From positions 1 to 13,954 of the forward strand of contig JAEZDB010000221.1 of assembly GCA_023429855.1 (NCBI GenBank): 13,954 nt of DNA, given 5' to 3'. The translations under genes were made by a program, and so were the position numbers. Below the pieces are notes generated by a model, which was not told the origin of the DNA, did no database searches, and saw nothing but the letters and a program-made list of their open reading frames with translations. The DNA comes from Actinomycetes bacterium (GTDB taxonomy: Bacteria; Actinomycetota; Thermoleophilia; Solirubrobacterales; Solirubrobacteraceae). Below, piece by piece: positions 1 through 6,489 of this stretch (positions are counted from its first letter, which is position 1; each line of letters opens with the position of its first letter).

Positions 1-1083
1 GGCTGAGGCGGCGTGCCAGGCCTGCACGCCCGGGTCGGTGGCGACGGCCGCCAGCGCCGCGTGGAATCGGCGGCGGTCGCTTGGCGCCGCGCCGTGGAAC
101 ACGAGCGCGCGCAGGAGTGGGTGTGAGAACCGCAGGCTGTCGAACTGGCGGACCATGATCCCGGCTCGCTCTGCGGCGTCGAGCGCGTCGGCGGGCAGAC
201 CGAGGTGGTCGGTCGCGCGCGTGACGATCTCCGCCGACTCCGTGAAGGTGGTGGCGGCGACGGCGAGGGCCTCGCGGGTGTCGGCGGGCAGGTCGGCGAG
301 GCGGCTCGCGAAGCCGCGCTCGATCAGCTCGCCGGGCGGCAGCGGTTCGTCGAACGCGCTGCCGATGCGGTCGAGGTTGCTGCCGAGCAGCCGCATCGTC
401 TCGATCACCGCGAGCGGGTTGCCGCCGGTGGCCGCGGCGATGGCGTTGGCCGTTTCGCCCGCGAGCTGCTTGGCGGTGAGGTGTCCTGCGAGCTGCTCGA
501 CCTCGCCGGTCGAGAGCGGCGACAGTTCGAGGACTTCGCCGAGCGGTCCACCGGCTTCGCGCCCCGGGCGTTCGGCGGCGACGAGCAGGACGCGGTCGTA
601 GGTGATGCGTCGCGCGACGAACGTGAGGACGAGCAGGCTGGACTCGTCGAGCCAGTGGGCGTCGTCGGCGATCACCAGCACCGGCGCGGCCACCGCGGCG
701 TTGGCGATCAGCGTCAGCGTCGCGATCGACGCGTGCACGACCGACGCCGGCTCGGAGACCATCGACAGCGCCGCGTCGAGGGCTTCGCGCTGCTCTGTGG
801 GCAGTGCCCGGAACTGCGGCGCAAGCGGCAGGAGGAGCTCGTGCAGCGCGGCGAACGGCAGCTCGGCCTCGGTCTCCACGCCGCGGCAGCGCAGCACGGT
901 GAAGTCGGCGGCGTCGTCGACGAGCTGCGTGATCAGGGCGCTCTTTCCGAGCCCTGGCTCACCGCGGAGCAGGACCGCGCTGCCGTTGCTTTCGGACGCG
1001 CCGGCGAGCAGGTCGCGCAGGTGGGCGAGTTCGGCGGCGCGGCCGACAAGGGGCGCCGGCGCGGTGCGGTGCGGAGCGCTCAT
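1..1083 (-). CDS. LuxR-family (LAL-type) ATPase transcriptional regulator, N-terminal part; truncated by the window edge
   Basis: The reverse strand reads open from an ATG at 1083 to the window edge, giving the first 361 residues. An AAA/STAND-type ATPase domain starts almost at once: LVGRAAEL at about 12-19, Walker A GEPGLGKSAL at 41-50, Walker B VLVIADD at 135-141 followed by AHWLDESSL, and a sensor-like ATGGNPLAV near 230. This order is typical of large ATP-binding LuxR regulators (MalT/LAL type), which end in a LuxR helix-turn-helix after a long helical repeat region. That C-terminal part lies outside the window, so the DNA-binding domain is inferred. The start is supported by GAAGGA (1089-1094), 5 nt upstream. 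The gene follows the DrrAB-like exporter on the same strand after a hairpin-containing gap, so it may control that exporter or simply be its neighbour. Confidence 0.9.
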   Translation of the reverse strand, partial: MSAPHRTAPAPLVGRAAELAHLRDLLAGASESNGSAVLLRGEPGLGKSALITQLVDDAADFTVLRCRGVETEAELPFAALHELLLPLAPQFRALPTEQREALDAALSMVSEPASVVHASIATLTLIANAAVAAPVLVIADDAHWLDESSLLVLTFVARRITYDRVLLVAAERPGREAGGPLGEVLELSPLSTGEVEQLAGHLTAKQLAGETANAIAAATGGNPLAVIETMRLLGSNLDRIGSAFDEPLPPGELIERGFASRLADLPADTREALAVAATTFTESAEIVTRATDHLGLPADALDAAERAGIMVRQFDSLRFSHPLLRALVFHGAAPSDRRRFHAALAAVATDPGVQAWHAASA

Positions 1084-1088
1084 CGGCG

Positions 1089-1094
1089 TCCTTC
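1089..1094 (-). promoter_or_regulatory. Ribosome binding site of the LuxR-type regulator
   Basis: On the reverse strand GAAGGA lies 5 nt before the ATG at 1083. It supports that start for the truncated regulator. Confidence 0.6.
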
Positions 1095-1129
1095 GCCGCC
1101 CCTACGCAGAACCCCGTTCACCTCCATGG

Positions 1130-1183
1130 GAATACAGGGTGACGACAAATCGCGCCTCGCGCGACATCGTGCACCCTGTATTC
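1130..1183 (-). terminator. Compound hairpin between the exporter operon and the LuxR-type regulator
   Basis: The outer arms GAATACAGGGTG (1130-1141) and CACCCTGTATTC (1172-1183) pair over 12 bp without mismatch. Inside them ACGA/TCGT (1142-1145 and 1167-1170) and TCGCGC/GCGCGA (1150-1155 and 1159-1164) also pair, leaving a CTC loop, so nearly all 54 nt fold into one stem. It lies 26 nt beyond the exporter stop codon, which suits a terminator, but there is no T-run. The outer arms could also be a spaced operator, since their centres are 42 bp apart. Terminator is the preferred reading. Confidence 0.5.
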
Positions 1184-1208
1184 ACCCGTTGTGGGCCGCC
1201 TAATGCTG

Positions 1209-1988
1209 TTAGTGCGAGGCGGCGCGCCGGTATTTCCGCACGGCCAGCGGGGCGAAAATCGCGATGAGGGCGACCGTCCACACCAGTGACGCCCAGATGG
1301 CGTCACCCGCTGGGCCACCGAGCCACAGGTGGCGAATCGCATCGACAACGAACGTCACCGGATTGAGATCGGCCACCGTCTGCAGAATCTCGGGCATCGA
1401 TTCGACCGGCACGAACGCTGAGGAGATAAACGTGATCGGGAAGATCAGCGTGAATCCGATGCCGTTCGCGGCCTCCGGCGTCGACGCCGTCATGCCGATC
1501 AGCGCGAACACGAACGACGACGCGAAGCCGAAGAACAGCAGCAGCGCGATGCCCGCGATGATGTCGGCCGCTCCGGTCTGGAACGAGAAGCCGATGATCA
1601 GGCCCGTGATCAGCAGGATCGCGATCGAGACGGAGTTGGTCACGATGTCGGCGATCGCCCGCCCCGACAGCACCGCAGCGCGGGCCGTCGGCAGCGAGCG
1701 GAACCGGTCGATGAGCCCTTTGCCGAGGTCTTCGCAGAGGCCGAGTGCGGTCGCGAACCCGCCGAAGGCGATCGACTGGACGATGATCCCCGGGATCAGG
1801 AAGTCGATGTAGTCCATCCCTGCGTAACCGAACTGGCCGGGGTCGATGGCTCCGCCGAACACGTAGGCGAAGAGCAGCACGAACATGATCGGCTGCACGG
1901 TGAATCCGAGCAGCATGTCGGGCTGGCGCGGCAGGCGGATGATGTTGCGTTCCGCCATCGTGAGGGTGTCGGAAACGAGCCGGCTCAT
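1209..1988 (-). CDS. ABC-2 type (DrrB-like) exporter permease
   Basis: This 259-aa membrane protein is the permease half of a daunorubicin-resistance-type ABC exporter, which moves hydrophobic small molecules out across the cytoplasmic membrane. About six hydrophobic segments are visible (near residues 25-46, 61-84, 112-134, 141-166, 177-194 and 230-250). The cytoplasmic loop GLIDRFRSLPTARAAVLSGR (91-110) matches the conserved coupling region of DrrB-type permeases. Its length is normal for the family. The ATG at 1988 is chosen because it overlaps the stop of the ATPase gene as ATGA, a classic sign of translational coupling. The reading frame stays open further upstream, but only as an out-of-frame shadow of the ATPase gene. 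The substrate cannot be told from sequence. Confidence 0.93.
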   Translation of the reverse strand: MSRLVSDTLTMAERNIIRLPRQPDMLLGFTVQPIMFVLLFAYVFGGAIDPGQFGYAGMDYIDFLIPGIIVQSIAFGGFATALGLCEDLGKGLIDRFRSLPTARAAVLSGRAIADIVTNSVSIAILLITGLIIGFSFQTGAADIIAGIALLLFFGFASSFVFALIGMTASTPEAANGIGFTLIFPITFISSAFVPVESMPEILQTVADLNPVTFVVDAIRHLWLGGPAGDAIWASLVWTVALIAIFAPLAVRKYRRAASH

Positions 1989-2995
1989 GCCGCTACCTCC
2001 GGTCGGGTCTTGGCATCGTGTTCTGCGTCGCCCTCGCTCTCGCTCGCGGTCGCGCGGCCCGTGAGCGTGAGGAACACGTCGTCGAGCGTCGGTCGGCGCA
2101 CGACGAGGTCGTCGGCCGCCAGGTTCGCCGCGTCGAGCGCGTGCACCGCGCGGGTGATCGCGCCCTGCGGGTCGGCCATCACCACGTGCACGGTGCTGCC
2201 GCTTGCGACCGGCCGCTCGGACGCGAGCGAGGCCAGCGCTTCGACCGCTGCATCGGCGTGCGCCGGGTCGGTGAACGACACGTCGAGGCGGTCGCCGCCG
2301 ACGCGGCCCTTGAGCTGGTCGGCTGTGCCCTCGGCGATCACTTTGCCGTGGTCGATCACGGCGATGTTGTCGGCCAGGCGGTCGGCCTCGTCGAGGTACT
2401 GCGTCGTCAGCAGCACCGTCGTCCCGCCGCCGACCAGTTCTTCGATCGTCTCCCACAGGTCCAGGCGGCTGCGCGGGTCCAGGCCCGTCGTCGGCTCGTC
2501 GAGGAACAGGACCGGCGGCTCGGCCACCAGGGCCGCCGCGAGGTCGAGCCGGCGCCGCATGCCGCCCGAGTAGGTGCGCACGAGGCGGTCGGCGGCCTCG
2601 TCGAGCCGGAACCGGTCGAGCAGCTGCGTCGCCCGCTGCTTCGCCGGGCCGCGCTTGTTGCCATAGAGCCGGCCGACCATCGTGAGGTTCTCCGTGCCCG
2701 TGAGGTTCTCGTCGACCGCCGCGTACTGCCCCGCGAGGCCGATCTTGTGCCGCAGCTTCTCCGCGTCACGCACCACATCCAGGCCCGCCACGCGCGCGGT
2801 CCCCTGGTCGGGCGCCAGCAGCGTCGTGAGGATGCGGACCGTCGTCGTCTTCCCGGCGCCGTTCGGCCCGAGCACGCCGAGGACGGTGCCCGGCTCGACG
2901 CGCAGATCGACGCCGGTCAGCGCCTCCACGTCGCCGAAGCGTTTCGTCAGGCCACTCGCCTCGATGGCCAGGCCGGTGGGTGTTGGCTTTGTCAT
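1985..2995 (-). CDS. DrrA-like ABC exporter ATP-binding protein
   Basis: This 336-aa ATPase powers the adjacent permease. All nucleotide-binding motifs are intact: Walker A GPNGAGKT (43-50), Q-loop Gln90, signature YSGGMRRRLDLAAAL (142-156), Walker B VLFLDEP (162-168) and the D-loop GLD. The switch position reads TTQYLDEAD, with Gln199 where many ABC ATPases have His; TTQYL is usual in the DrrA group and is not a defect. The C-terminal extension of about 100 residues, including RRPTLDDVFLTLTG, is the regulatory tail of that group. The ATG at 2995 has GGAG a few bases upstream. The gene is first in a two-gene operon, overlaps the permease by 4 nt, and is divergent from the toxin gene across 294 bp. 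Such pairs confer resistance to, or export of, antibiotics or lipids; the substrate here is unknown. Confidence 0.97.
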   Translation of the reverse strand: MTKPTPTGLAIEASGLTKRFGDVEALTGVDLRVEPGTVLGVLGPNGAGKTTTVRILTTLLAPDQGTARVAGLDVVRDAEKLRHKIGLAGQYAAVDENLTGTENLTMVGRLYGNKRGPAKQRATQLLDRFRLDEAADRLVRTYSGGMRRRLDLAAALVAEPPVLFLDEPTTGLDPRSRLDLWETIEELVGGGTTVLLTTQYLDEADRLADNIAVIDHGKVIAEGTADQLKGRVGGDRLDVSFTDPAHADAAVEALASLASERPVASGSTVHVVMADPQGAITRAVHALDAANLAADDLVVRRPTLDDVFLTLTGRATASESEGDAEHDAKTRPEVAA

Positions 2996-3086
2996 GTCTC
3001 CGACTCTCTCGTCAATTGCGGCCAGGATCTGTCCGCTGCGTTGGCGCGCGGGGCCGACGCGGTTCCAGCGTTTGGAGGAGTAGACC

Positions 3087-3281
3087 GTGCCGGGCGCCGA
3101 AAGTCATCGCTGGCAATTCGGTCCGGGGGACGGCATCCCGACTCTCCAGTTGACGGCGTGTCTACGCCCTGGACTTTTGGGTGGTGAACTGGTTAGCTCT
3201 CGCGCCGGAAGCGTCCCGCAGCTCCCCACCCTCAGTCTCGGCGTCCCCCGGTCGGTCTGGCTCCCACCCACCCTCCGATAA
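3087..3281 (+). CDS. Possible 64-aa leader peptide upstream of the toxin gene
   Basis: A GTG at 3087 sits 6 nt after GGAGGAG (3074-3080), the strongest Shine-Dalgarno sequence in this region, and reads to TAA at 3279-3281, 8 nt before the toxin ATG. The product (MPGAESHRWQ... PPTLR) has no recognisable domain, no signal peptide and many Pro, Leu and Ser residues; its codon choice is less GC-ending than that of the neighbouring genes. It could be a translated leader that feeds ribosomes to the toxin start or senses translation, or a chance frame beside a chance SD. The SD quality and spacing are what keep it in the list. Confidence 0.27.
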   Translation: MPGAESHRWQFGPGDGIPTLQLTACLRPGLLGGELVSSRAGSVPQLPTLSLGVPRSVWLPPTLR

Positions 3282-3284
3282 GGA
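3278..3284 (+). promoter_or_regulatory. Ribosome binding site of the AHH toxin gene
   Basis: ATAAGGA, 5 nt before the ATG at 3290, fixes the toxin start directly in front of a good signal peptide. Confidence 0.6.
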
Positions 3285-3289
3285 CGCCC

Positions 3290-5656
3290 ATGACCAATAT
3301 TCGACGCACGCCGCTGCGCAAACGCAGCGGCCGCAGTCGCCTGCTTGCCGGCGCGCTGCTTCTCGCATCAGCTGCAGGAGTTGCGGCGCCGACCGGCGCC
3401 CAAGCTCGCGGCGTCGCGCCATCGACCGTGACCACAAGCGACGGCGGCCGCTACGTCTACTTCCGAACCTCGACCGGGCAGCTTGGCGCCTGGTCGATCC
3501 CTGCGAGCGGCGGCGTGAACTCGCTCACGTGGGGTCTCGCGGATTCCGTCCGGGGCGACGTAAGCGCGGTCCGCGTGGCCAACGGCGACCGCTACGTCTA
3601 CTTCCGGCGGCCCAGCGGGCAGCTCGGCGTTTGGAGGCACTTCGCTGACGGCGTCAACTGGAACGAGTCGGACGTCGGCCTTGCCGACACCGTGGTCGGC
3701 AGCCCGAGCGCCGTCGTCGCGGCCAACGGCGATCGCTACGTGTACTTCCGGCGCCCCAACGGGCAGCTCGGCGTCTGGCGGTTCTTCGCTGACGGAGTCA
3801 ACTGGAACGAATCGAGCGTCGGGAACGCCGGCACCGTCGTCGGCGACCCCGCCGCAGTCGTCGCACCCAACGGCGACCGCTACGTCTACTTCCGCACGCC
3901 AAACGGGCAGCTGGGGACGTGGAAGTTCTTCGCCGACAACGTCAACCTCAACTACACCGCCTCCGGCACCGCCGGCCAAGTCGCCGGCAACCCCAAACCG
4001 GCCGTCACAGCCACCGGCAACCGATACATCTCATTCCGAACCGCCAGCGGCCAGCTCGGCCTCTGGTGGTTCGCGCCCGACGGCGTCAACTGGAACTACA
4101 CCACGTGGGGCACCACCGGCAACCTCCTCGACGACCCAGCCCCGGCCTTCACGCCCAACGGCGAGTACTACGCCTACTACCGCCGCGCCAACGGCCAGCT
4201 CGGCGTCCACAAATTCCCAGTAAGCGGCCCGCCCACCGACGACGGCGCCGGCTACAGCGGCCTCGTCGCCGGCTCCCCATCGATCGTCGTAGGTAGCGAC
4301 GGCGCCCGCTTCGTCTACTACACCCGCACCAACGGCCAACTCGGCGCCTGGTGGTTCGGCCCAACCTCCGGCTGGAACTCCGCCGAACTCGGCGCTATCG
4401 GCTCCCTCCCCGCCGTCGACGACCAATACACGACCTCCTGGGACCTCGGCGGCCCCAACGCCAAAGTCGACTCACCCGCCGAAGCCGACAACGTCATCAC
4501 GGCGATCCGCGCAGCCAGCTCAGACGCCGCAGCAAACGCGCTGCGTGTCGGCCTCACGCCAAGCGACCTGACCTACGTCACGGCACGCATAGAGGCGACG
4601 GCACTCTCCTCGCGGACGTACGGCGGGGCGAATTGGAAGGTCGATACGGCGGCCGAAGCGGATGCCTTCATCGCGGGATTCCGCGGTGCCTCGAGCGACC
4701 CGAACGCAGGTGCACTCTACTTCGGCCTGGCGGAGACCGATCGGGCGTACACCGATGAGCGCATGCGGGTGTCGATTCCCAATGACTCGTTGATCTATGA
4801 CGTCACCGACGCCCAGCTTTGGTACATCGGCGAGGGCGACCGCGACCGTGTGGCCCCCCAGTACGGACCTGGATTGGTCGCCGAGCTAGGCGCCGCGCCT
4901 CGGGTTTCGCGTGCGGTCGTTGACTCGTTTGCCTTTGGCGAGGATTGGTCCGACGCCAGCATCGAGGACCCCAACCTCGCGGAGACGCAGGACGAAGCAG
5001 ACTCGGGGCTGTCGCTGGCTTGGGATGCTGAATGGGAAGAGGGAACCGAACTCTACGCGGAGTACGCGCAGCAGAGCGTGGCGCCGCTCGTCGCGGTGGG
5101 TCTGTGCCTACGGTTCTGCCCGCAGGCAGCCCGCACTGCGAACGTCGTTGGAAAACTCAAGAAAGTCTCTTCGGCCAGCAAGATCCCGGCCCGTACCATC
5201 CCGGCGGCCAGGAATTGGGCGCCGAACCCGACGCAGCTTGCACAGACGTTCAAGAACGCCCGCGGCTCCAACTCAGGGCGCACGCTTGGGCGCAACATCG
5301 AAAAACGTGCCAAGGACAAGCCCGGTGATGCCGAGCGTCGCGCCGCACGCCAGCGAAAGAACGGCTTCCACGCCCATCACATCGTCGCCACAGGTGATCG
5401 ACGGGCGGCGTTCGGCAGAGCCGTGCTGCAGAACTGCGGTACGGGGCCAAACGACCCGGCGAACGGGGTCTGGCTCAATGATGCCCAGCACCGTGGCTTG
5501 CACACCAACGCCTACTTCCGCAACGTGAACGAGGCGCTCCGCCCGATGTGGAAGGTTTGCGATTCATCGAAATCCGGCTCAGACAACAAGCTCGCCATGA
5601 CGCTGGCGTTGAAGGGCATCGCCTTCGCACTCCAAGCTAGACAGTTCCCTCACTGA
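3290..5656 (+). CDS. Secreted polymorphic toxin: signal peptide, seven propeller-type repeats, C-terminal AHH nuclease
   Basis: This 788-aa protein has the modular layout of a polymorphic toxin. Residues 1-39 form a signal peptide: basic start, hydrophobic core LLAGALLLASAAGVAA, probable cleavage after AQA; the early RRTPLRK is only weakly Tat-like. Residues 51-372 hold seven repeats of 47-48 residues centred on RYVYFRRPNGQLGVW, probably a seven-bladed beta-propeller, perhaps lectin-like. Residues 384-492 hold two copies of an unknown module (KVDSPAEAD.../KVDTAAEAD..., period 58). A hydrophobic stretch with two Cys follows (about 597-620), then a basic linker. The C-terminus carries HAHHIVA (694-700), NDPANGVWL (721-729), H734, HTNAY (738-742): the signature of AHH nucleases of the HNH/EndoVII superfamily, which cut nucleic acid. 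Probable role: contact-independent or surface-bound interbacterial toxin. The following gene overlaps its stop and is the presumed immunity gene. Confidence 0.93.
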   Translation: MTNIRRTPLRKRSGRSRLLAGALLLASAAGVAAPTGAQARGVAPSTVTTSDGGRYVYFRTSTGQLGAWSIPASGGVNSLTWGLADSVRGDVSAVRVANGDRYVYFRRPSGQLGVWRHFADGVNWNESDVGLADTVVGSPSAVVAANGDRYVYFRRPNGQLGVWRFFADGVNWNESSVGNAGTVVGDPAAVVAPNGDRYVYFRTPNGQLGTWKFFADNVNLNYTASGTAGQVAGNPKPAVTATGNRYISFRTASGQLGLWWFAPDGVNWNYTTWGTTGNLLDDPAPAFTPNGEYYAYYRRANGQLGVHKFPVSGPPTDDGAGYSGLVAGSPSIVVGSDGARFVYYTRTNGQLGAWWFGPTSGWNSAELGAIGSLPAVDDQYTTSWDLGGPNAKVDSPAEADNVITAIRAASSDAAANALRVGLTPSDLTYVTARIEATALSSRTYGGANWKVDTAAEADAFIAGFRGASSDPNAGALYFGLAETDRAYTDERMRVSIPNDSLIYDVTDAQLWYIGEGDRDRVAPQYGPGLVAELGAAPRVSRAVVDSFAFGEDWSDASIEDPNLAETQDEADSGLSLAWDAEWEEGTELYAEYAQQSVAPLVAVGLCLRFCPQAARTANVVGKLKKVSSASKIPARTIPAARNWAPNPTQLAQTFKNARGSNSGRTLGRNIEKRAKDKPGDAERRAARQRKNGFHAHHIVATGDRRAAFGRAVLQNCGTGPNDPANGVWLNDAQHRGLHTNAYFRNVNEALRPMWKVCDSSKSGSDNKLAMTLALKGIAFALQARQFPH
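3440..4405 (+). repeat. Seven in-frame repeats encoding propeller blades
   Basis: The core occurs at residues 54, 101, 149, 197, 245, 293 and 340, a period of 47-48 residues (141-144 bp). Variants run from RYVYFRRPNGQLGVW to RFVYYTRTNGQLGAW. The NGQLG turn and a following Trp are nearly invariant, and most copies continue with a D/N-GVNWN segment. Seven copies fit one closed seven-bladed propeller. Copies 2 and 3 are the most alike at DNA level, which suggests fairly recent internal duplication. Confidence 0.9.
4439..4765 (+). repeat. Tandem duplicated module in the toxin midsection
   Basis: Residues 387-434 and 445-492 align over 48 positions without a gap. Shared positions include GG.N.KVD, AEAD, I..R.ASSD, A.AL, GL, D..Y and R. 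Both are predicted helical and fairly acidic. I do not recognise the family; the module may connect the propeller to the nuclease or help in export or entry. Confidence 0.75.
5342..5569 (+). other. AHH nuclease domain within the toxin
   Basis: Residues 685-760 hold the AHH fingerprint: NGFHAHHIVA with H694, H696 and H697, then PNDPANGVWL, then H734 and HTNAYF (H738, Y742). In this superfamily the His residues bind the metal and activate water. All expected residues are present, so the domain is predicted active. Confidence 0.85.
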
Positions 5657-6372
5657 TGCCCTTCGGCCCCGACATCGATGACGTCCGCTTTCCTGACGCG
5701 GTCATGGCCCTGGCGGACGATCCCGATCTCCTAGCCCAGCACGCTCTAGCGGCTGGGCGAGGCGTCCGCTGGCGCTGGACGCAGGACACCCCGGTCACAT
5801 CGAAAGCTCCGTTTCAGGATCTCCTGCACCCGGAGGCGGCGCTCTTGGAGGCCGCTCCAGACTCGCCGCTGGGCTGGTCGGAATACGCCGTCGGAGTGGA
5901 CGGCACGTTCGTCTGCTGGCGGAAGCGGCTTCTCAACTCGCTCGAAGTCGCCGTCGAGGGAGCGCGGTTCCCCTGGCGCGACGGCGTCGTTGAGGTCGAG
6001 CGGCACAACGATGGAACCTACGGTGTTGCGTTCGAGCAACTGGAGGAGAACCGCGTAGTTGGGTGGTGGGAGATCGGTCCGGATCGTGCGCAGATCACCG
6101 CCGAGCGCTATGAGTATCGCGAGGGACACCCGGTGGGATCGGACTCCTGGTTGTGGAGCAGGAACCCGCTTCTCGATTTTTCTGCGGAAGAGCTAGAGGC
6201 TGCCGGGCCGGCTGCGTCTGCAGCCGTGGCGCGGCTACAGACTCTGCCGCGGTGGGTTTGCCAGGAGGGCCTGCCGCTCCGAGCCGAATACGACGGCGAC
6301 CGCATCAGCCGCATCGTGCGCGACGGCGACGGAAAGCTCATCTGGAGCCAGGAGACTGGCCCAATTGACTAG
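5656..6372 (+). CDS. Candidate immunity protein for the AHH toxin; family not recognised
   Basis: This 238-aa protein has no signal peptide or membrane segment and is rich in Asp and Glu, as expected of a cytoplasmic inhibitor of a basic nuclease. It has about eleven Trp residues, including WRWT (39-42), GWWEIG (136-141) and SWLW (164-167), and a beta-rich tail EYDGDRISRIVRDGDGKLIW (211-230). I do not recognise a family. The ATG at 5656 overlaps the toxin stop (TGATG) and has no ribosome binding site of its own, so translation is probably coupled to the toxin. In polymorphic toxin loci the gene directly after a nuclease toxin is almost always its immunity gene; the role here rests on that position, the acidic character and the coupling. 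Codons end in A or T more often than in the flanking genes, consistent with acquisition together with the toxin tip. Confidence 0.85.
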   Translation: MPFGPDIDDVRFPDAVMALADDPDLLAQHALAAGRGVRWRWTQDTPVTSKAPFQDLLHPEAALLEAAPDSPLGWSEYAVGVDGTFVCWRKRLLNSLEVAVEGARFPWRDGVVEVERHNDGTYGVAFEQLEENRVVGWWEIGPDRAQITAERYEYREGHPVGSDSWLWSRNPLLDFSAEELEAAGPAASAAVARLQTLPRWVCQEGLPLRAEYDGDRISRIVRDGDGKLIWSQETGPID

Positions 6373-6455
6373 ACGAGTGTGCCCACTCAGCTGGTGACCT
6401 CCACTTCTCAGCCGCTGTGGCTCTTGGCCGCTGACGGACGTGACGCAGGCGTCGA

Positions 6456-6479
6456 TTAGCGCATCACCTGATGCGCTAA
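6456..6479 (+). promoter_or_regulatory. Palindromic operator of the VapBC pair
   Basis: TTAGCGCATCA and TGATGCGCTAA form perfect 11-bp arms around a CC centre. The palindrome overlaps the predicted -10 box and ends 10 nt before the antitoxin ATG, so binding there would block RNA polymerase. VapB-type antitoxins dimerise on such palindromes and repress their own operon, more strongly with VapC bound. Confidence 0.7.
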
Positions 6480-6482
6480 CGT
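6477..6482 (+). promoter_or_regulatory. Predicted -10 box of a leaderless vapBC transcript
   Basis: TAACGT fits the TANNNT consensus and ends 7 nt before the ATG at 6490. This would place the transcription start at or next to the A of the ATG. No Shine-Dalgarno sequence precedes any of the nearby start codons, which agrees with a leaderless mRNA. Confidence 0.5.
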
Positions 6483-6489
6483 GATGCAC

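Larger units (their letters stand above)
2996..3289. other. Divergent intergenic region between exporter operon and toxin operon
   Basis: This 294-bp region must hold the promoters of both operons. Visible elements: CCGACTCTC occurs twice in the same direction (3000-3008 and 3138-3146). TTGACG occurs once on each strand (reverse-strand copy at 3010-3015, forward copy at 3150-3155). The forward copy could be a -35 box for the toxin operon, but no convincing -10 lies 16-18 nt beyond it. The reverse copy is too close to the ATPase start to be its -35. A short frame with a strong ribosome binding site (3087-3281) occupies the right half. Confidence 0.4.

Noticed and set aside
205..1203. Long forward-strand frame across the LuxR-type gene
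   Set aside because: It is antisense to a clear ATPase gene with Walker motifs, is rich in Arg, Gly and Asp repeats, and shows no domain.
3010..3155. Opposed TTGACG motifs as a divergent promoter pair
   Set aside because: The reverse copy is about 20 bp from the ATPase start, too close for a -35, and the forward copy has no good -10 at 16-18 nt.
2018..3187. 389-codon forward frame across the ABC ATPase gene
   Set aside because: It is the complement of an intact DrrA-like gene; its composition is that of a GC-rich shadow frame.
3440..4405. CRISPR-like array
   Set aside because: The regular 141-144-bp period is in frame and encodes protein repeats; there are no short conserved repeats with unique spacers.
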